Of a stretch of DNA of 8,488 bases, positions 1 through 6,174 are shown in pieces. The stretch covers positions 1-8,488 of the forward strand of contig JAEZNC010000205.1 of NCBI GenBank assembly GCA_023441905.1. The letters run 5' to 3'. This DNA comes from Bacillota bacterium. GTDB lineage: Bacteria > Bacillota > Clostridia > Christensenellales > SZUA-584. The notes under the pieces are model-generated. The model did not search any database, was not told the origin of the DNA, and was given only the letters and a program-made list of their open reading frames with translations. Numbering within the stretch: the first letter of the stretch is position 1; the number at the start of each line of letters is the position of its first letter. Position numbers and translations under genes: made by a program.

Positions 1-191
1 CGTCTGAGGTGAAGGTCAAGCAAGTCGAGGGCGACAAAACCATTGTGCTCGAACTCAGTGTGGCGCGCGAAGATATGGGCAAGGTGATCGGCAAACAGGG
101 CCGCATTGCCAAGGCCATCCGTGCCGTGGTCAAAGCGGCTTCCTCAAAGTCGCGCAAAAAATATGTCGTCGAGATTGTGGAGCATGATTGA
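1..191 (+). CDS. khpA: KhpA-family KH-domain RNA-binding protein, 5' partial
   Basis: Small cytoplasmic RNA chaperone of the KhpA (YlqC) family, which in Firmicutes acts with KhpB on RNA and is linked to cell-envelope and division control. The frame is open from base 3 and the protein ends at the TGA of 189-191, giving 62 visible codons. Family members are about 75-80 residues, so some 14-16 N-terminal residues lie outside the window. The GTG at base 9 is an internal valine codon, not the start. The visible part holds the KH signature: MGKVIGKQGRIAKAIR contains the GxxG loop (GKQG) followed by the helix, and a final beta strand KYVVEIVEH. It overlaps rimM by 8 nt, matching the common order rpsP-khpA-rimM-trmD. 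Identification is firm from motif and context. Confidence 0.93.
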   Translation, partial: SEVKVKQVEGDKTIVLELSVAREDMGKVIGKQGRIAKAIRAVVKAASSKSRKKYVVEIVEHD

Positions 192-696
192 GATTGCACG
201 CATTTTAAAGCCGCACGGCATCCGTGGCGATTTAAAAGTCCGGCTCTTTTCGGATAATTATGATGCCTTTGCCGAGCGCGCGTTTGCCTACATAAAAAAG
301 GGCAGCGACTATCAGCGCACCGCTTACACGGCGGTGCGTATTGACGCGCCCTTTGTTTATGTGCATTTTGACGGTGTGGATACGCGAAACGACGCCGAAA
401 CGCTATGCAATGAAACGCTTTACCTGCGACGTGAGGAACTTGAAGCGCTTGAAGACGGCGAGCATTATGTGGTGGATCTGGTGGGGCTTAAGGTGCTTGA
501 TGAAAGCGGCAACGAACTCGGCATCCTCAAGGACGTGCTGCAGCATGGGGCTGCGGATGTCTATGTCGTTAAGGGCAAGAGAAGCTTCATGTTTCCCGCA
601 GTCAAACGCGTGATATGCAGCGTCGATTTGAGCGCAGGCGAGATGCGGGTAAACGCTGAGGCGCTGGCCGAGGTGGCCGTTTATGACGACATATAA
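184..696 (+). CDS. rimM: Ribosome maturation factor RimM
   Basis: Assists late assembly of the 30S subunit (16S 3' domain, binding r-protein S19) in the cytoplasm. The 170-residue product has the normal family length. The N-terminal RimM beta-barrel starts IARILKPHGIRGDLKVRLFS, matching the family's G-x-I-x-x-x-H-G-x-x-G-x-V pattern. The C-terminal PRC barrel follows from about residue 90: LVGLKVLDESGNELGILKDV, then a stretch ending in DVYVVKG, and FPAVKRVI near the end. The ATG at 184 is chosen because homology begins at its second residue; the frame stays open upstream but only over khpA in another phase. The ATG sits inside the last codons of khpA (8-nt overlap), so translation is probably coupled. 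Its 3' end overlaps trmD by 14 nt. Confidence 0.95.
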   Translation: MIEIARILKPHGIRGDLKVRLFSDNYDAFAERAFAYIKKGSDYQRTAYTAVRIDAPFVYVHFDGVDTRNDAETLCNETLYLRREELEALEDGEHYVVDLVGLKVLDESGNELGILKDVLQHGAADVYVVKGKRSFMFPAVKRVICSVDLSAGEMRVNAEALAEVAVYDDI

Positions 697-1414
697 TGTG
701 CTGACGCTGTTCCCCGAGATGTTTGACTCGGTGTGCGGCGCAAGCATATGGGCACGGGCCATCAAGGCGGGACATATTGCCGTCAATACCGTCAATATCC
801 GCGACTGGGCGACGGACAAGCACCGCCGAGCGGACGATTATCCGCTGGGCGGCGGCGCGGGCATGGTGTTAAAGCCGGAGCCCGCGGATGCCTGTTTTCG
901 CGCCATCAAGGCGGGATGCGAGTCGCCGTCTGTCAACATCTACATGTCTCCGTGCGGCAAAACGCTGTCGCATCACCTCGTGACGAAGCTGTCGGAGTAC
1001 CGGACGGTGAACATACTCTGCGGCCATTACGAGGGCGTGGATGCGCGCATTTTGAAGCGTCATATTGATCTTGAGGTATCCATCGGCGATTATGTTTTAA
1101 CGGGCGGTGAGCTCGCGGCCATGGTGCTGATCGACGCTTGTATGCGCCATGTGGATGGTGTGCTCGGAAACGGCGAATCGGCAGCGGGAGAGTCTTTTTC
1201 CGAATCGCTGCTTGAATACCCGCAGTATACGCGGCCCGCGCTGTATGACGGCGAAGCGGTGCCTGAGGTGCTGATTTCAGGCCATCACGCGAACGTTGAA
1301 AAATACAGACGGCACATGTCGCTGAAGGAGACGGCGTTTCGGCGGCCCGATCTGCTCTCGAAAGCGCGGCTGACAAAAAAAGATATCGAGATTTTAACCG
1401 GCGAAGACAAATAG
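683..1414 (+). CDS. trmD: tRNA (guanine-37-N1)-methyltransferase TrmD
   Basis: Methylates G37 next to the anticodon using S-adenosylmethionine, preventing +1 frameshifting; a SPOUT-class (trefoil-knot) homodimer in the cytoplasm. The 243 residues are full length. Visible family motifs are VLTLFPEMF at the N-terminus, GGGAGMVLKPEP (56-67), CGHYEGVDARI (113-123), IGDYVLTGGEL (134-144) and LLEYPQYTRP (176-185), then a C-terminal domain with PEVLISGHHANVEKYRR. The residue aligned with the catalytic Asp of the Haemophilus/E. coli enzyme (motif DSF) appears to be Glu170 (GESFSES), which I recall as a variant among clostridial homologues. GAGGTG at 670-675 is a good ribosome site for the ATG at 683, inside rimM. 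The gene ends in a terminator and is not followed by rplS. Confidence 0.97.
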   Translation: MTTYNVLTLFPEMFDSVCGASIWARAIKAGHIAVNTVNIRDWATDKHRRADDYPLGGGAGMVLKPEPADACFRAIKAGCESPSVNIYMSPCGKTLSHHLVTKLSEYRTVNILCGHYEGVDARILKRHIDLEVSIGDYVLTGGELAAMVLIDACMRHVDGVLGNGESAAGESFSESLLEYPQYTRPALYDGEAVPEVLISGHHANVEKYRRHMSLKETAFRRPDLLSKARLTKKDIEILTGEDK

Positions 1415-1432
1415 CTTGGCAGCCGGTTTTTT
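1396..1432 (+). terminator. Intrinsic terminator at the end of the khpA-rimM-trmD operon
   Basis: AACCGGC (1396-1402) pairs with GCCGGTT (1422-1428), followed by Ts to 1432 (six Ts in a row from 1427). Inside the loop AAG (1404-1406) can pair with CTT (1415-1417), extending the hairpin. The left arm lies in the last trmD codons and the TAG stop is in the loop, so terminator and coding sequence share bases. A GC-rich stem with a T-run directly after it is a standard rho-independent signal. Confidence 0.75.
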
Positions 1433-1472
1433 AATGCAAAATGTAAATAGTCACGCGGCTTTCGGCGAATGA

Positions 1473-1501
1473 TTGAAAATAATAGCCGATTATGCTACCA
1501 T
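1473..1501 (+). promoter_or_regulatory. Predicted sigma-A promoter of the phosphodiester glycosidase gene
   Basis: TTGAAA (1473-1478) as -35, a 17-nt spacer and TACCAT (1496-1501) as -10, with TG one base before the hexamer (1493-1494), an extended -10 feature. Expected transcription start is near 1508, giving a leader of about 35 nt before the ATG at 1543. It lies in the gap after the trmD terminator, where a new promoter is needed. Prediction from sequence only. Confidence 0.5.
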
Positions 1502-1542
1502 ACTTTGTGTTTCAATTTGAGAGTAGTGAGCGGGAGGGGAAA

Positions 1543-2640
1543 ATGAATAACGACAGCGGCAGGGGCAAAAATCATTTCCTTGATGAATCAGATACCGGAC
1601 ATAGAAACGAATCAAACCGTTCAAAACAGTCTTCGGGAAAGAAGAAAAAACGCAGAATTCCTCTGACGCTGGTATTTATTTTTGATGTGCTGATTGCGGC
1701 AGCTGCACTGCTTGTTTTTTCACTTTATTATGTTGTTTTAGAGGATGATCTGAGCCAGAAAACGGTGCTGCTCCCGGGCACCGCGACGCCCCAGCCTTCG
1801 GTGCAAGCGTCTGTTGAACCGGAGGAGACCGGTGTGATTGCGGATCCGGCCAGCGAGGAAGCCAGCGTAACGCCAACGGCGGATCCGAACTCGTGGCGAG
1901 TGAAATTTGCTGACAAATTTACGGATGGCGAAGTCGTCAAAACCGACAACGCTTATAAGAGCGCCAATATCAGCATCACCATTGATAAAGTCAGCAAGGA
2001 CGAAGTGACCTATTATGTGGCGGATATATACATTGCCGATATGAAGTATTTCAAGACAGCCTTTGCAAATGACGAATTCAAAGCGGGCATCGGGTCGACC
2101 GTGGAAATCGGGGACAAACATAACGCGATCATCGCCATTAACGGTGACTTTTGCAGCAAGAACAAAGGGGTCGTTGTCCGTAACGGGGTGTTGTACAGGG
2201 ATAAAGAACATAAGTCTGATCTGCTGGTGATGAACAATGACGGCAGCATGCAGACCTGCTCGCCGAAAGATTTCGATCTCGAAGCCATCAAGCAAAACGG
2301 TGCCTATCAGGTTTGGACGTTTGGGCCGATGCTGCTTGAGGACGGCCAGCCCATGGAAGAGTTCAACAGCTCTGTGCAAGTAAGAAATCCAAGAACGGCG
2401 ATTGGATACTATGAACCGGGGCATTACTGCTTTGTGGTGGTCGACGGCAGGCAGCCGGGATATTCAAAAGGTTATGAAATGAATGAACTGTCGCAGCTCA
2501 TGTACAGCCTTGGCTGCAGTGTGGCGTATAATTTGGATGGCGGGAAGTCATCCGAAATGGTTTTTAACGGAGCACTTTACAGCCATCCATTCGAAGGCGG
2601 CAGAGAAACATGCGATATTATTCTTATTGCGGATGAGTAA
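1543..2640 (+). CDS. Membrane-anchored phosphodiester glycosidase (NAGPA/DUF2233 family)
   Basis: 365 residues. The charged cytoplasmic N-terminus (1-38, ending KKKKRR) precedes one membrane helix (about 41-66) and a Thr/Pro/Glu/Ala-rich linker (about 74-120), so the catalytic domain should sit outside the cell as a type II membrane protein. The C-terminal domain has the hallmarks of the N-acetylglucosamine-1-phosphodiester alpha-N-acetylglucosaminidase family: AINGDF (198-203), NPRTAIG (282-288), VVVDGR (298-303) and NLDGGKSSEM (330-339). The family cleaves sugar-phosphodiester bonds; in bacteria the usual target is presumed to be an envelope or extracellular glycan, not known here. The ATG at 1543 has a strong ribosome site (GGGAGGGG, 1532-1539). 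An in-frame ATG at 1492 falls inside the predicted promoter and would add 17 untypical residues, so it is rejected. The stop codon is part of the next gene's ribosome site. Confidence 0.88.
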   Translation: MNNDSGRGKNHFLDESDTGHRNESNRSKQSSGKKKKRRIPLTLVFIFDVLIAAAALLVFSLYYVVLEDDLSQKTVLLPGTATPQPSVQASVEPEETGVIADPASEEASVTPTADPNSWRVKFADKFTDGEVVKTDNAYKSANISITIDKVSKDEVTYYVADIYIADMKYFKTAFANDEFKAGIGSTVEIGDKHNAIIAINGDFCSKNKGVVVRNGVLYRDKEHKSDLLVMNNDGSMQTCSPKDFDLEAIKQNGAYQVWTFGPMLLEDGQPMEEFNSSVQVRNPRTAIGYYEPGHYCFVVVDGRQPGYSKGYEMNELSQLMYSLGCSVAYNLDGGKSSEMVFNGALYSHPFEGGRETCDIILIADE

Positions 2641-2650
2641 GGAGAAACTT

Positions 2651-2845
2651 ATGAAGAAAAAGCTGTTGCCGCATTTATGCCTGATACTGTCGCTGATGAT
2701 GCTGACATTCTTTGTGCTTGATATATTCAATCCGGGTATGAATTTTATCGGCAACGATATTTTTAAAGTCCTGCTGCTGATTTACGGTGTGTCGACAGCT
2801 GTGCTGTCCGTCGCATTGATTGCTTATCATCACAAGAAATCTTAA
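2651..2845 (+). CDS. Small two-helix membrane protein, function unknown
   Basis: 64 residues beginning MKKKLLPHLC. Two hydrophobic segments are evident (about 5-24 and 38-58) separated by a short polar turn with FNPGMNF and GND, and the protein ends in the basic tail HHKKS, suggesting a membrane hairpin with both ends in the cytoplasm. I recognise no named family. AAGGAG (2638-2643) lies over the TAA of the preceding glycosidase gene and stands 7 nt before the ATG, so the two are almost certainly co-transcribed and translationally coupled. This points to a shared role, for example an accessory subunit of the glycosidase, but that is inference. The frame is open upstream for 56 codons, but that part is a shadow of the glycosidase gene. 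Confidence 0.75.
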   Translation: MKKKLLPHLCLILSLMMLTFFVLDIFNPGMNFIGNDIFKVLLLIYGVSTAVLSVALIAYHHKKS

Positions 2846-2933
2846 GGACTTAAAACGGCGGGTACATTGCGTCACTCTGTATCAATACAAGACGTTGCTA
2901 CCAATCGAGATATTCATGGTTGGATCCGGAGGT

Positions 2934-2961
2934 TTTACAGACAGTTTTTTTATGGTAATAT
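2934..2961 (+). promoter_or_regulatory. Predicted extended -10 promoter of the MBL/lamin-tail lipoprotein gene
   Basis: TTTACA (2934-2939), a 16-nt spacer and TAATAT (2956-2961), with TG at 2953-2954 giving a TGn extended -10. Expected transcription start is near 2968, only about 5 nt before the ATG at 2973 and about 23 nt before the TTG at 2991, which bears on the choice of start. The rest of the 127-nt gap after the small membrane protein shows no clear terminator. Confidence 0.5.
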
Positions 2962-2972
2962 AGGGTGAAACT

Positions 2973-4151
2973 ATGACTTGGGAGAAAATATTGACGAGAA
3001 TAAGAAAATCCATTTTGTTTGCGATGCTGGCGATGATTAGCCTGTTGCTTGGCGCATGCACAAACAGCCGGACGGAGCAGCAGCAGCCTGAGCCCACGCA
3101 AGCGCAGGCCGGCCTTCTGCAGGTGATTTTTATCGATGTCGGCAAAGGGGACGCTGCGCTGATCGGGCTGCCGGGGGAACACTGGGTCATGATTGATACG
3201 GGGCCTAAGGAAGGGTTCCCCGAGATTGGACGGACGCTTTTAAAACAGGGTGTCACACATCTCGATGCTGTTTTTATTTCGCATGGACACAAAGACCATA
3301 TAGGGGGGCTTGAGAGCGTACTCAAAATGGAAAATACCGACGGCATTTATACGATTCCCGACTGTTTGGATAACAAAGAAATTCTAAACGCCCAAAAGGA
3401 TTTCGGTGCCGCTGTCAACACGCTGGCAACGGGCCAAAGTGTGCAAATCGGTGGTGCCGTTTTCACATGCTTGGGTCCGGTAAGCGATTATGCAGAAGAA
3501 AACGACGACAGCATGGTGCTGATGCTGGATTATAACAACACCCGCGTTTTGTTTACGGCAGATCAGCTTGCTACGGCGGAAAGCGGCCTGCTTAAATCGG
3601 GCAAGGATTTGAAAGCCGATGTTTTGAAGGTGGCCTATCATGGCGGCGCGGAATCAACTTCAGCCGAATTCATAAGTGCGGTCAGTCCCCGGTTTGCTGT
3701 GATACCGACCGACGAATCAAGACCTGCCGCACAGAAAACGCTGGATGTGCTCAATCGGGCCGGTGCAGGCGCCTATGTGACAGGAGACACAGGCACGCTT
3801 GTTTTCGACGGCCAAAGCATTACGAAGATAATGGCACCCGAAGATAAGATGCCGAAGGTATCCGTCAGCGATAAGGATGTCACGGCCGAATTTGTCACGA
3901 TCACCAATCACACAACGCAGACGGTGGATCTGACCGGCTGGTGCTTGTATTCAAGCAAGGGAAGCGATACGTACTTTTTTCCGTCAGGTACAAAGCTGCC
4001 CCCTAGCGGCAGCCTCAACGTTTACTCAGGAAAAGCCGCTCAGGGAAATAAAGACGGACTCGTATGGACAACGGAAAACATTTGGAGCAACAAAAAGAAC
4101 GATACATGCCAGCTTATTGATATCTATGGCAGATTGGCCGGCAGCCGATAA
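2973..4151 (+). CDS. Predicted lipoprotein: ComEC-like metallo-beta-lactamase domain fused to a lamin-tail domain
   Basis: 392 residues from the ATG at 2973. A basic N-terminus and hydrophobic helix end in LLLGA-C29, a near-canonical lipobox, so the protein is probably lipid-anchored outside the membrane. After a Gln/Pro/Glu linker, a ComEC-type metallo-beta-lactamase domain runs from about 48 to 287: FIDVGKGDAALI, IDTG (74-77), metal-binding HGHKDH (104-109), DDSMVLML (178-185), FTAD (194-197) and VAYHGGAESTS. The usual ComEC HHGS reads YHGG here, keeping His223. Residues about 296-392 resemble a lamin-tail domain (AEFVTITN, DLTGWCLYS, FFPSGTKLPPSGSLNVYSG). The architecture suggests an extracellular nuclease or phosphodiesterase; it lacks ComEC's membrane channel, so it is not ComEC. 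TTG at 2991, preceded by GGGAG (2980-2984), is a serious alternative start (386 residues). Confidence 0.87.
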   Translation: MTWEKILTRIRKSILFAMLAMISLLLGACTNSRTEQQQPEPTQAQAGLLQVIFIDVGKGDAALIGLPGEHWVMIDTGPKEGFPEIGRTLLKQGVTHLDAVFISHGHKDHIGGLESVLKMENTDGIYTIPDCLDNKEILNAQKDFGAAVNTLATGQSVQIGGAVFTCLGPVSDYAEENDDSMVLMLDYNNTRVLFTADQLATAESGLLKSGKDLKADVLKVAYHGGAESTSAEFISAVSPRFAVIPTDESRPAAQKTLDVLNRAGAGAYVTGDTGTLVFDGQSITKIMAPEDKMPKVSVSDKDVTAEFVTITNHTTQTVDLTGWCLYSSKGSDTYFFPSGTKLPPSGSLNVYSGKAAQGNKDGLVWTTENIWSNKKNDTCQLIDIYGRLAGSR

Positions 4152-4172
4152 TCAGGAAAGTTGAAAAATCTG

Positions 4173-4201
4173 TTTGTATTATTGCTGCTTAATAATATAA
4201 T
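4173..4201 (+). promoter_or_regulatory. Predicted promoter of the flippase gene
   Basis: A perfect TATAAT at 4196-4201 in an AT-rich stretch, with a weak -35 candidate (TTTGTA, 4173-4178) at a 17-nt spacing. Transcription would start near 4208, about 80 nt before the flippase ATG, placing the inverted repeat at 4217-4237 just inside the transcript. The -35 is poor, so activation or a different sigma factor is possible. Confidence 0.4.
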
Positions 4202-4216
4202 AGTAAAATGTCTGCG

Positions 4217-4237
4217 TATGATCAAGGAAAGATCATA
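4217..4237. repeat. Inverted repeat in the flippase leader (possible operator or hairpin)
   Basis: TATGATC (4217-4223), 7-nt spacer AAGGAAA, GATCATA (4231-4237): a perfect 7-bp dyad about 10 nt downstream of the expected transcription start. No T-run follows, so it is not an intrinsic terminator. It could be a repressor operator or an RNA hairpin. A second pair, TTGCTGC (4182-4188) and GCAGCAA (4251-4257), flanks it, but its left arm lies upstream of the predicted start. Confidence 0.4.
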
Positions 4238-4288
4238 TATAAGAAGACTTGCAGCAAATATCTATAAAGGTTAATTTGAACGGGTAAA

Positions 4289-5944
4289 ATGGGATCACAA
4301 AAAAACTTCGTTAAAGGCGCGGCGATACTGGGCGGCTTGGGTATGTTTTCAAAGCTGATCGGTGCCGTATATACAATCGCGACGACGTATTTTATCGGCG
4401 AGAGCGGAATGGCGTATTATGGGCGCGCGTTTCCCATTTATACTTTTTTGCTTGCCTTTTCGAGTGCGGGGCTTCCGGTTGCCATAGCTAAGCTGGTGTC
4501 AGAGAGAGTGACCCTTGGTGACTACAAAGCGGCTTATGCCGTTTTCCGCAAGGCGCTCAAAGCCATGTTTTTTATTGGGCTATTCACCACAGTGATTATG
4601 ATCGCGTTCAGCGGACAGATCGCCACAGCTCTCGGGAGCCCTGATACAAAGTTCTCTATCATGGCACTGGGGCCGTCTCTGTTCTTTGTGTCGATTATGT
4701 CAGCGTACAGAGGTTATTTTCAGGGCATGCAGCGGATGACCCCCACAGCCATATCTCAGATGATTGAGCAGGTCGTGAAGATGGCCGCGGGTCTGCTGCT
4801 GGCTTCCCTCTGGGTGAAAAAGGGAGAGGTGTACGGCGCGGCGGGTGCGGTACTCGGTATCAGCATCTCCGAAGTTGCTGCGTGCTTTTATATGATGGTG
4901 CTCTATAAAAGGAAAATCAACGTCTTCAGGCGTCGGGAAAAAAGTGTACATTACAGAGAACTCACGGCCAATATCGGAAAACGTATTGTTTATCTGGCCG
5001 CACCGATTATCATTGGCGCATGCGCGATGCCGATTGTACAGAACGCGGATTCCGCCATCATTACCCATACACTCAATGGTATGGATAGCGTTTATTTGGT
5101 GGGAAAAGAGGTTATGCTCAATGAGAAAACCATCGATTCGCTGTTCAGCCTGGCAACAACACTGCCTAACTCGATTATCAATCTTCCGGCCGTATTTTCA
5201 TTGGCGCTGTCCATGAGCCTTGTGCCGTCCATCGCCGCATCCCAAACGGAGCACAACATAAGAAGCATCGCTTCAAAATCGAGCATCGGGCTTAAGCTGT
5301 CTATGTTGGTTGGCCTTCCGAGCGCGGCAGGCCTTTATTTCCTCTCCACACCGATCATGCATTTGATTTACGGGAGGCTGGAGGGAGACAATCTTCTGAT
5401 CGGCGGAGAGCTGCTGGGCATACTGGCCATCTCGGTCTTTTTCCTGACGATTCTGCAAACAATGACAGGCATTCTTCAAGGCCTTGGAAAAACGTATTTG
5501 CCTGTCATCAACCTGTTTATCGGCATCGGCGTTAAGATCGCCGTCAGCATGGCGACGATTCACATTCCCGAGATCAATGTGCAGGGCTCGGCATACGGGA
5601 CGCTAGCTTGTTATGCCATCGCGGCGCTGCTCGATGTGATCTGCGTGATGCGCTGCGCGCATATGCGGATTAAAATCCTCGATAATTTCATCAAACCGCT
5701 GCTGGCCACGGGCGGTATGAGCGCCGCCATCTATTTTATGATGCCGCATGTTGCATCAGGCGAATATTCAAGAACATGGACGCTGATAGTGATTGCGGCG
5801 GCTGTCCTTATTTACGTGTTTCTCATATTCTTATTCGGCGCGCTCAAGCCGGAGGATATGAAATTTATTCCGGGCGGCAGCAAAATCACGTCACTCATGT
5901 ATCGTCTTAAAATATGGAGAGCGAATTATAGGTACAGAGATTAA
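4289..5944 (+). CDS. SpoVB/YtgP (MurJ-like) polysaccharide/lipid-linked flippase
   Basis: 551-residue integral membrane protein of the MOP exporter superfamily, the right length for the SpoVB/YtgP branch, with about 14 hydrophobic segments. Diagnostic stretches are the N-terminal FVKGAAILGGLGMFSKLIGA, the early GLPVAIAKLVSE (61-72) and RGYFQGMQRMTPTAISQMIE (141-160), closely matching the family's RGYFQG...MTPTA.SQ.IEQ motif. Members flip undecaprenyl-linked precursors: MurJ-type proteins lipid II, and SpoVB is needed for spore cortex in Bacillus. Which substrate this one carries cannot be told, since several paralogues are usual in Clostridia, so no symbol is given. The ribosome site before the ATG at 4289 is weak (CGGG, 4281-4284). 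Neighbouring glycosidase and hydrolase genes also point to the envelope. Confidence 0.9.
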   Translation: MGSQKNFVKGAAILGGLGMFSKLIGAVYTIATTYFIGESGMAYYGRAFPIYTFLLAFSSAGLPVAIAKLVSERVTLGDYKAAYAVFRKALKAMFFIGLFTTVIMIAFSGQIATALGSPDTKFSIMALGPSLFFVSIMSAYRGYFQGMQRMTPTAISQMIEQVVKMAAGLLLASLWVKKGEVYGAAGAVLGISISEVAACFYMMVLYKRKINVFRRREKSVHYRELTANIGKRIVYLAAPIIIGACAMPIVQNADSAIITHTLNGMDSVYLVGKEVMLNEKTIDSLFSLATTLPNSIINLPAVFSLALSMSLVPSIAASQTEHNIRSIASKSSIGLKLSMLVGLPSAAGLYFLSTPIMHLIYGRLEGDNLLIGGELLGILAISVFFLTILQTMTGILQGLGKTYLPVINLFIGIGVKIAVSMATIHIPEINVQGSAYGTLACYAIAALLDVICVMRCAHMRIKILDNFIKPLLATGGMSAAIYFMMPHVASGEYSRTWTLIVIAAAVLIYVFLIFLFGALKPEDMKFIPGGSKITSLMYRLKIWRANYRYRD

Positions 5945-5972
5945 CCGCCGTAACTATTAAGTTGAATGATGA

Positions 5973-5988
5973 GCTGAAAAGCTTCAGC
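5973..5988 (+). other. Small hairpin after the flippase gene, possible weak terminator
   Basis: GCTGAA (5973-5978) and TTCAGC (5983-5988) form a 6-bp stem around a 4-nt loop (AAGC), 28 nt after the flippase stop. The following bases have no proper T-run, so termination would be weak at best; it may instead protect the 3' end of the message. Confidence 0.3.
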
Positions 5989-6059
5989 CTGATATAAGCC
6001 GCTTGTTTGTGACTATGGAAGCGTCAAGCGATTGACTGCGCAATGGGGTGGAATTCCAT

Positions 6060-6158
6060 ATGCAAAGCCCTAGCCATGGCAATCTTTACAGACAAGATCT
6101 GAAAAAAGAGGGGTCTATCGTTGTGCTGAAGCCGAAAGGCTTTTTGGATTTATTTTAA
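6060..6158 (+). CDS. Possible small ORF (32 aa) ahead of the EamA transporter, unproven
   Basis: ATG at 6060, preceded by the G-rich GGGGTGG (6045-6051) at 8 nt, opens a 32-codon frame ending TAA at 6156-6158, just before the ribosome site of the EamA gene. The peptide starts MQSPSHGNLYRQDLKKEG and ends LKPKGFLDLF; its codons resemble those of the neighbours, with no membrane segment or signal peptide. I recognise no family. Its last third overlaps the hairpin at 6129-6145. It could be a leader peptide, a small unannotated gene, a gene remnant or chance. A frame of this length is easily found by chance, so confidence is low. Confidence 0.25.
   Translation: MQSPSHGNLYRQDLKKEGSIVVLKPKGFLDLF
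6129..6145 (+). terminator. Hairpin with T-run before the EamA gene (possible terminator or attenuator)
   Basis: AAGCC (6129-6133), GAAA loop and GGCTT (6138-6142) followed by further Ts to 6145. The 5-bp stem with a GNRA-type loop and five consecutive Ts looks like a weak intrinsic terminator. It ends only 30 nt before the EamA start codon, leaving little room for a promoter between. It may therefore end readthrough from the flippase or attenuate the EamA transcript. I recognise no riboswitch class in the stretch 5945-6174. Confidence 0.35.
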
Positions 6159-6174
6159 AGTTTTGGAGGATCAA

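Noticed and set aside
933..1376. A 147-codon - strand frame within trmD, rich in Arg, Ala and Pro.
   Set aside because: Typical antisense shadow of a GC-rich conserved gene.
1492..1542. In-frame upstream ATG extending the glycosidase by 17 residues (MLPYFVFQFES).
   Set aside because: It overlaps the predicted -10 box, lacks a ribosome site, and the ATG at 1543 has a strong one.
1738..2424. Long open frame of 228 codons on the - strand inside the glycosidase gene.
   Set aside because: It is antisense to a gene with clear family motifs, has no ribosome site, and its product resembles nothing; a shadow of the coding strand's codon bias.
2846..2933. Searched for a terminator or small RNA after the small membrane protein (for example the spaced CCAA...TTGG at about 2901-2922).
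   Set aside because: Stems are only 4 bp with long loops and no T-run; nothing supportable.
5993..6073. A stop-free stretch (YKPLVCDYGSVKRLT, then a short tail ending at TAG) whose spacing of Tyr, Pro, Gly and Thr resembles a lasso-peptide leader.
   Set aside because: There is no in-frame start codon (TGA directly before, another TGA further up), no Asp or Glu in the would-be core to close the ring, and no lasso maturation genes nearby. Probably coincidence, at most a remnant.
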